DNA from: JAQBGV01 sp032128395
GTDB taxonomy: Bacteria > Planctomycetota > UBA8108 > UBA1146
Assembly: GCA_032128395.1 (NCBI GenBank)
Contig: JAQBGV010000236.1
Location: forward strand, 1-11,153
DNA length: 11,153 nt
Direction: 5' to 3'
The number at the start of each line of letters is the position of its first letter. Position 1 is the stretch's first letter. The notes beneath the pieces are model-generated. The model saw only the letters and a program-made list of their open reading frames with translations, was not told where the DNA came from and did not search any database. Position numbers and translations under genes: made by a program. Below, piece by piece: positions 8,001-11,153 of the stretch.

Positions 8001-9336
8001 GTACGACTCAGCCGCGCGACCGACGACGATCACCGACGCACTCGGAAACGTGCGGCAGTTCAGCTACGACGCGAACTCCCGGATCACCACGATCCTCGAG
8101 CAGGAGATCCCGACGATCTCCATCGTCCCCGTCGAGACCTATCTCACCACCGCGAGCTACGACGGCCTCGGCAGGACGACGAGTCACTCGGACAGCTCCG
8201 GCAACAGCCACGCGTTCTCGTACGATTCGCGCAGCAATCGTGTGGCGCACATCGACGCGCGCGGCAACCAGACGACGATCGACCTGGACGGCATGAATCG
8301 GGAGCTCAGCGTGCACCGCGAGATGACCGACACCGGGAGCGGCACCGGTACGGTGCTCTCGATCGTGACCACGACGCAATCGTGGGACCGTTCATCGCGC
8401 CTCGTCGCCCGGACCGACGGGAACGGGAACGCCACCCAGTATCAGTACGATGCGCTGAACCGTCTCACCGAGGTCACCTTCGCGGATGGGACCAACCGGA
8501 GCACCACCTACGACGCATGCGACGACCCGATCGCGGTCACCGATCCGAACGGGTCCACGATCGCGACCACGCACGACAGCCTGGGGCGCCCCACCGAGCG
8601 CACGATCACCCCGGGCACCGGGGTCTCCGCCGACACGACGTTCGAATCGCTCCGCTACGACGGACTCTCTCGACTCGGCTCCGGCGAGGACGACGATTCC
8701 CTCATGGCGCGGAGCTACGATTCCCTCTACCACCTCACCACGGAGACGCTGAACGGCCTCTCCGTGACGAACAGCTGGGATGGCGTGGGGAACATGCTCT
8801 CCATGTCGTACCCGAACGGGCGCCAGGTCCAGTGTGCGTACGACCTTCTGCGCAGGAAGACCTCGATCGCGGACGCGCCCGGTGGATTCCTCCTCGCGAG
8901 CTACGAGTACATCGGCCCCGCGCATCGGGTCCTCACTCGAAGTTGCGGCACGGGAACCGATCTCACGTACAGCTACGACAGCGCTCGGCGGATCAGCCGC
9001 ACGCAGCACCTCCACAACTCCCCCGTCGGTCCACAGGTGATCGATGACCGCGCGTACGCGTGGAACGGTCAGTACTCGAAGTCAGAGCGTACCGACCTGC
9101 GCCTCGGGGGGACCGGCATCACAGAGCAGTTCTCCTACGACTCCTCGGGGCGCCTCGTGCGGACAGAAGAGACGATGCTGGGGACCGTGCTGGGGCAGAC
9201 CGACTACACCCTCGATCCGGCGGGGAATCGCACGACCGTCGGTGGGGGAGTGTGCGCAGGCTGTTGGCGATGGTTGAAAAGCGCTTCGGATCGATGGCGA
9301 AGCCCTCGATGCACCCTCATACCCCGCCTCACTTGA
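5062..9336 (+). CDS. Secreted RHS/YD-repeat protein, 5' part, truncated by an insertion
   Basis: A 1424-residue product, residues 1-1400 native and the last 24 read from an inserted element before a TGA. Residues 1-25 are a classic signal peptide (positive FTRK, hydrophobic LLGLLVVSALCIVA, cleavage after AHA). Residues 33-44 and 66-77 are two calcium loops of the form DxNxDGxxDxxD, a dockerin-like module common in planctomycete exported proteins. The region around residues 155-230 (HLFSGEFYEEWIDLQIPGVGLDF...RTYRS) matches the conserved N-terminal domain of RHS proteins. From about residue 289 onward there are dozens of YD repeats (for example YDASGRLTQITDTLGR, YDALNRLTEVTF), which fold into a hollow beta shell. 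The GTG at 5062 follows AGGAGGT. The RHS core that normally closes the shell lies in the other frame after 9524, so this product alone would be an unsealed, probably non-functional shell. Confidence 0.9.
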   Translation: MFTRKLLGLLVVSALCIVATLPAHADWTFQRGDCNADGMLDIGDPIALLGELFIGGTPGPCADACDANDDGAKDIGDPIALLGHLFSGTGPLPSPFGSCGEDPTADALDCVGPIAGCPDGSGGYDSSLLEPPRVPPASPCGCYLTQPDRFGHRSHQPADSVHLFSGEFYEEWIDLQIPGVGLDFLWVRTYRSRLETDGVMGNHWDHSYNIRIEADGADVILYGGNARRDRLTAPPGGTYESDGIFASGQFEPGGAFVLSFGNGGEWRLAPLDGSPAEGKVQEISDRHGNALQFAYDASGRLTQITDTLGRPIDVSYDAAGRVIAVADFAGRTAHFAHYDGVQVGGSLGDLKLAITPEVVGTPTLNDYPVGKQTTYFYDDAHRLTEIVLPSGRSLVQNSYATTGPFAGEIVQQDWTTATGHFDFWSEAVTPDPANGDAVRHSIVNDPLGVVREYFYDAGNRCVMQQEFTGFADPTVPTTSTTNRPTGPLRPSDPPSFETRLEWNEDSLQTQVTLPNGNVQQVVYERSLTVGASPQTRGNPRQALRSPGTHVPAGDQSQTSEEWQYLPGFGGCCAHEFTTVHQNVCTDTTTHSYDGAANRVQTQQPILGATVDMEYDSAGRLTAVVHPSHESGPLGARRRDEFLYHTGGVGLGHLAERIVDAGGLGLSTQFEYDAVGNLTSVTDPSGADTQYEYNALDQVVRKLSRVIDPASGVRYESLHFYDADDALVRICRENRDGDGFIVPGNIYLTSMFEYDARGRITRTCEEFGSFNVPLSPPQLDCAGLPPSDFVTTEHQNDEMGQLVHLRFGEATDGGQPANTETQVRDERGLLFQHIRGAGSAIASTDQYDYDANGNVTRVERGLPVGGKVTTNSYDGYDRLVESVDPMGNVTTQNFDPADRMTHFRSDGELVDLPGGTANVRLWELFPQYDALGRLTQEDVAFFDPVTQSPIDDGSATTTTSYNANSQWLSRTTDDGATTTMAYDSAARPTTITDALGNVRQFSYDANSRITTILEQEIPTISIVPVETYLTTASYDGLGRTTSHSDSSGNSHAFSYDSRSNRVAHIDARGNQTTIDLDGMNRELSVHREMTDTGSGTGTVLSIVTTTQSWDRSSRLVARTDGNGNATQYQYDALNRLTEVTFADGTNRSTTYDACDDPIAVTDPNGSTIATTHDSLGRPTERTITPGTGVSADTTFESLRYDGLSRLGSGEDDDSLMARSYDSLYHLTTETLNGLSVTNSWDGVGNMLSMSYPNGRQVQCAYDLLRRKTSIADAPGGFLLASYEYIGPAHRVLTRSCGTGTDLTYSYDSARRISRTQHLHNSPVGPQVIDDRAYAWNGQYSKSERTDLRLGGTGITEQFSYDSSGRLVRTEETMLGTVLGQTDYTLDPAGNRTTVGGGVCAGCWRWLKSASDRWRSPRCTLIPRLT
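5137..5325 (+). other. Dockerin-like paired calcium-binding module in the RHS N-terminus
   Basis: Residues 26-88 of the RHS protein carry GDCNADGMLDIGDPIALLGELF and a second DACDANDDGAKDIGDPIALLGHLF, 33 residues apart. Both loops keep all the acidic or amide ligand positions: D33, N35, D37, D41, D44 and D66, N68, D70, D74, D77. They are followed by a cysteine-containing linker (SCGEDPTADALDC). The pattern is typical of planctomycete secreted proteins, where it usually lies at the C-terminus. Calcium binding is inferred. Confidence 0.8.
9257..9261. repeat. Target-site duplication CAGGC, left copy
   Basis: It directly abuts the left inverted repeat. The identical CAGGC at 9519-9523 directly abuts the right one. 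Collapsing the two copies restores the RHS frame. Confidence 0.8.
9262..9300 (+). repeat. Left terminal inverted repeat of the miniature element
   Basis: A 39-bp repeat whose outer bases TGTTG, CGATGG and inner GCGC, CGGATCGATGG blocks all recur inverted at 9480-9518. Mismatches cluster in the middle. Confidence 0.8.
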
Positions 9337-9373
9337 CGTAAGTCCGTACCCCGCAATCCCCACGGCAGGGCGC

Positions 9374-11008
9374 GTGACTCATCAGGGTCCTGCTCGCGAG
9401 GCGCCGAGTGGCCCGAGGCCGCCCCGGTGGGCCTCGGACGGTCCCAAGGTGACCCCCTCCAGCCACTGGAGCCGCGTCGTGGCCATCGATCCGCCGCGCT
9501 TCCTGGCCATCGGCAACACAGGCATCTTCTCGCTCGATCCGACCCTCCCGGAGCCCGCGGATGCGCAGGTGAATCAGTACACGTCGACCCCGTGCGGGCA
9601 GCGGAGCTACGACCAGAACGGGAACCTAGTCGCCCGCCCGACGGTCGGCGCCCCGCCGGTCGCCTACAGCTACGACGCCCGGAATCGGCTCGTCGAGTAT
9701 TCGGATCCGCTCGCCGGTCTCACCGTGGAGTTCTCCTACGACGTGCTCGGGCGCCGGACGGACAAGACGGTGCTCGACCCGACCGGCGGAGCGACGGAGA
9801 CCCGGTACCACTACGACGGCATGCACGTCGTCGAGGAGCGCGATGGCGGCGGGCAGACGCTCGCGACGTACGCGTACGGAAACCTCGTCGATGAGCTGCT
9901 GCACATGCGACGGCACCTGGGGCCGCTCACCGATGACATCTACTTCCGCTCCGATGATCTCGGGTCGGTGCATGTCGCAGTGGATTCGAGTGGTTCCCCG
10001 GTGGAGAGGGTCGAGTACGACGACTACGGGTCGCCGAGCTTCTTCGGCGCCACCGGGGCGCCGCAAGGGGGTTCGAACATCGGGATCTCTCGCCTTTTCA
10101 ACGGCCGGCTGTACGACCCAGAACTCGGCCTCTACTGGTATCGGAGCCGCTTCTACGACCCGGAGGTCGGTCGTTTCATCAGTCGTGACACGATCGGGAT
10201 CTGGGGGGACCCACTCGCGCAGGGGAACGGGACTACTTACGTCGGGAACGATCCGGCGAGCCGCACCGACCCGACGGGTGAGGGGTCGAAGGAGAAGTTC
10301 GTTCGCGACAAACCGCACGTCAACATCGGCACGATCGGGCACTCCGCCCAGGCGGTCGGCGCGATCCTCGGTGGGAATCGCACCAGCAACCCCGGACTGC
10401 TCCCGCGAAGTCTCGCCTCCGGTGCGGCCGCTCTCGATGCGTGGCTCGCCGTCCCCGACTCCGGTTCCACCGCCGCTGAGGAAGGGAAGACGGCGGGAGG
10501 ACTCATCATCCCGGACACAGCATTGATCGCAGGTCAGCCCCAGCGCCGCGCCGCGGAGCCGCCGATCCCGCCTTCCCAGTTCCGGACCTCCGTCAGCCTC
10601 TGGGCTCACGAGGCGGGGAGAACCCAGATCGATCCACCCAGCCTCCAACTCGATTCGGGACCGACGGAGGCGGCGAGCAACAAGCTCTTCGTCGGCGGAC
10701 TCTCCTGGGATACCGGGGACCCGGGCCTCGCCAGCAAGAAGCTGTTCGTCGGAGGGCTCTCCTGGGCGTTCGACCCACCCGCCCTCGCGAGTCACAAGCT
10801 CTTCGTCGGCGGTCTCTCGTTCTTGCACTCGCAGAGTCCGCGGAGCAAGAAGCTGTTCGTCGGAGGGCTCTCCTTCTCGGGCGACCCCGATCGCCCGGTG
10901 ATCATCGGGACGGTGCCGAACAGCACCGATCCGACCCCCAGCTCCCCAGGGACTCCGAAGCCTCGGATGAAGAACGGCAGGAGCACGGTCCGGCCGCACG
11001 ACCTCTGA
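9374..11008 (+). CDS. RHS protein, 3' part: last YD repeats, RHS core and mosaic C-terminal tip
   Basis: The open frame starts at a GTG at 9374 inside the inserted element, but the native part begins at 9524 (IFSLDPTLPEPADAQVNQYTS), which directly continues the upstream fragment. It contains final YD repeats (YSYDARNRLVEY, FSYDVLGRRTDK, YHYDGMHVVEE) and the RHS-associated core: DDLGSVHVAVDSSG, RLFNGRLYDPELGLYWYRSRFYDPEVGRFISRDTIG and TYVGNDPASRTDPTG. The core ends near 10279. The remaining 242 residues form a proline- and serine-rich tip with peptides matching EF-Tu, GroES and RRM proteins, described separately. No known toxin domain is visible, and no immunity gene follows in the 145 bases left. 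GCAGGG (9365-9370) before GTG 9374 is a weak ribosome site, so independent translation is possible but unproven; such a product would lack a signal peptide. Confidence 0.8.
   Translation: MTHQGPAREAPSGPRPPRWASDGPKVTPSSHWSRVVAIDPPRFLAIGNTGIFSLDPTLPEPADAQVNQYTSTPCGQRSYDQNGNLVARPTVGAPPVAYSYDARNRLVEYSDPLAGLTVEFSYDVLGRRTDKTVLDPTGGATETRYHYDGMHVVEERDGGGQTLATYAYGNLVDELLHMRRHLGPLTDDIYFRSDDLGSVHVAVDSSGSPVERVEYDDYGSPSFFGATGAPQGGSNIGISRLFNGRLYDPELGLYWYRSRFYDPEVGRFISRDTIGIWGDPLAQGNGTTYVGNDPASRTDPTGEGSKEKFVRDKPHVNIGTIGHSAQAVGAILGGNRTSNPGLLPRSLASGAAALDAWLAVPDSGSTAAEEGKTAGGLIIPDTALIAGQPQRRAAEPPIPPSQFRTSVSLWAHEAGRTQIDPPSLQLDSGPTEAASNKLFVGGLSWDTGDPGLASKKLFVGGLSWAFDPPALASHKLFVGGLSFLHSQSPRSKKLFVGGLSFSGDPDRPVIIGTVPNSTDPTPSSPGTPKPRMKNGRSTVRPHDL
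9480..9518 (-). repeat. Right terminal inverted repeat of the miniature element
   Basis: The reverse complement matches 9262-9300 at 30 of 39 positions. The match stops abruptly at 9518, where the target duplication begins. Confidence 0.8.
9519..9523. repeat. Target-site duplication CAGGC, right copy
   Basis: Second copy of the 5-bp duplication, directly outside the right inverted repeat and followed by the native RHS codons atc ttc tcg. Confidence 0.8.
10286..10342 (+). other. EF-Tu N-terminus-like peptide in the RHS tip
   Basis: The tip encodes SKEKFVRDKPHVNIGTIGH, directly after the RHS core (DPTGEG). It matches the first residues of mature EF-Tu (in E. coli SKEKFERTKPHVNVGTIGH) at 16 of 19 positions. 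The likeness stops just before the VDHGKT part of the EF-Tu GTP-binding loop, being followed by SAQAVGA, so no nucleotide site is present. It is a peptide-length copy, not a domain. Whether it was captured as DNA or selected as a peptide cannot be seen here. Confidence 0.85.
10478..10522 (+). other. GroES mobile-loop-like peptide in the RHS tip
   Basis: The tip encodes EEGKTAGGLIIPDTA. KTAGG(I/L)(I/V)(I/L)PDTA is a signature of bacterial GroES, covering the mobile loop whose hydrophobic tripeptide contacts GroEL. Nothing else of GroES is present: the flanking residues (DSGSTAA before, LIAGQPQRR after) do not match. Confidence 0.7.
10676..10876 (+). repeat. Four tandem RRM RNP-2-like repeats (KLFVGGLS) in the RHS tip
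   Basis: Copies start at 10676, 10733, 10790 and 10844 (spacing 57, 57 and 54 bp) and encode SNKLFVGGLSW, SKKLFVGGLSW, SHKLFVGGLSF and SKKLFVGGLSF, with Pro/Gly/Ser-rich linkers between them. (K)LFVGGLSW is the first strand (RNP-2) at the N-terminus of bacterial and eukaryotic glycine-rich RRM proteins. RNP-1 and the rest of the fold are absent. At DNA level copies 1 and 3 are alike (ctc, ggc) and copies 2 and 4 are alike (ctg, gga ggg), suggesting that a two-repeat block of about 114 bp was duplicated. Confidence 0.88.
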
Positions 11009-11153
11009 TCCGACGGCGGAGTGGATGGCCTGTTCATCTCTGCCGCCGCACGCGGGCAGATACGCGCTCCGGTGTGGGCAGGAGACGGATCAGGACGCTC
11101 ATCGAACCTCCCAAGTCTTGCATTCAACGGGAGGCGGGTTCGTTGCTCGGAGG
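11009..11153. other. Region downstream of the RHS gene, no gene seen
   Basis: No coding frame or strong terminator is visible in these 145 bases. A weak hairpin (CTGCC at 11040-11044 with GGCAG at 11055-11059) has no T run. The window ends in GGAGG, which could be the ribosome site of a plus-strand gene starting just beyond the edge. Confidence 0.5.

Larger units (their letters stand above)
9262..9518. mobile_element. Miniature inverted-repeat transposable element (257 bp) in the RHS gene
   Basis: The element is bounded by inverted repeats at 9262-9300 and 9480-9518 (30 of 39 positions match, starting TGTTGGCGATGG and, on the other strand, TGTTGCCGATGG). It is flanked by an exact 5-bp direct repeat CAGGC (9257-9261 and 9519-9523). 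It encodes no transposase, so it would need one from elsewhere. An internal hairpin (CCGAGGCC at 9413-9420 pairing with GGCCTCGG at 9430-9437) lies in the right half. Repeat length near 38 bp and 5-bp target duplication recall Tn3-family miniature elements, but the ends do not begin with the usual GGGG, so the family is open. Confidence 0.8.
5062..11008 (+). pseudogene. Complete RHS gene disrupted by a 257-bp insertion (restorable to 1894 codons)
   Basis: The two RHS fragments are one gene. Deleting 9262-9523 (element plus one copy of the CAGGC duplication, 262 bp) joins codon 1400 (ggc, 9259-9261) to atc at 9524. The junction reads GVCAGIFSLDPTLPEP, as expected between the repeat ending DPAGNRTTV and the one beginning PEPADAQVNQYTS. 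The restored frame is 5685 bases, exactly 1895 codons with the stop. The rest of both frames is intact, so the disruption looks recent. It could be a variant present in only part of the population. Confidence 0.85.

Noticed and set aside
9333..9338. TTGACG as an outward promoter -35 within the miniature element
   Set aside because: No acceptable -10 follows at 15-18 bases (AATCCC/ATCCCC region).
9262..9523. Simple sequencing frameshift as the cause of the split RHS gene
   Set aside because: A single-base error would leave homologous RHS sequence on both sides. Here about 260 bases lack RHS character and are framed by inverted repeats and a duplication.
10676..10876. CRISPR-like array or noncoding tandem repeat
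   Set aside because: The repeats are in frame, differ mostly at silent positions and keep the protein motif, so they are coding repeats.
10792..11127. Minus-strand open frame of 111 codons at the right edge
   Set aside because: It mostly overlaps the RHS tip antisense and has no motif or convincing ribosome site.

Overview
The window is a GC-rich bacterial chromosome segment, most likely from a planctomycete (Planctomycetota). The main clue is the secreted RHS protein, which opens with a signal peptide and a paired DxNxDGxxDxxD calcium-loop module of the kind seen at the ends of many planctomycete exported proteins. Genes are dense, have strong Shine-Dalgarno sites and often start with GTG. 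The assignment is an inference from these motifs, not from a database match.

Minus strand, 1-4390: a four-gene operon read from right to left. It holds an NAD(P)-dependent succinate-semialdehyde dehydrogenase resembling E. coli Sad/YneI (4390-3020), a GabT-type 4-aminobutyrate aminotransferase (2996-1710), a nitrilase-superfamily carbon-nitrogen hydrolase (1713-817), and the first 273 residues of a probable Orn/Lys/Arg-family PLP decarboxylase that runs off the left edge (820-1). The last three genes are joined by two ATGA stop/start overlaps. The order fits arginine or polyamine breakdown through putrescine and GABA to succinate: the decarboxylase makes the amine, the hydrolase would act on an N-carbamoyl or related amide, and the aminotransferase and dehydrogenase finish the route.

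4391-5061: a 671-base divergent spacer with no convincing gene.

Plus strand, 5062-11008: one very large RHS/YD-repeat gene, now split in two. A 257-bp miniature element (9262-9518) with 39-bp imperfect terminal inverted repeats and an exact 5-bp target duplication (CAGGC) sits just before the RHS core. Removing the element plus one CAGGC copy (262 bp) rejoins the two reading frames into an 1894-residue protein with an ordinary RHS junction.

The most unusual part is the C-terminal tip of the RHS protein (10280-11005, 242 residues). Instead of a recognisable toxin it carries short, near-exact copies of signature peptides of abundant cytosolic proteins: the N-terminus of EF-Tu (SKEKFVRDKPHVNIGTIGH), a GroES mobile-loop-like stretch (KTAGGLIIPDTA), and four tandem copies of the RRM RNP-2 peptide (KLFVGGLS) at 54-57 bp spacing. 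None of these pieces is long enough to fold as the parent domain, so this looks like peptide mimicry or gene-fragment capture at the tip of a secreted RHS protein. I know of no description of it. The final 145 bases hold no gene.
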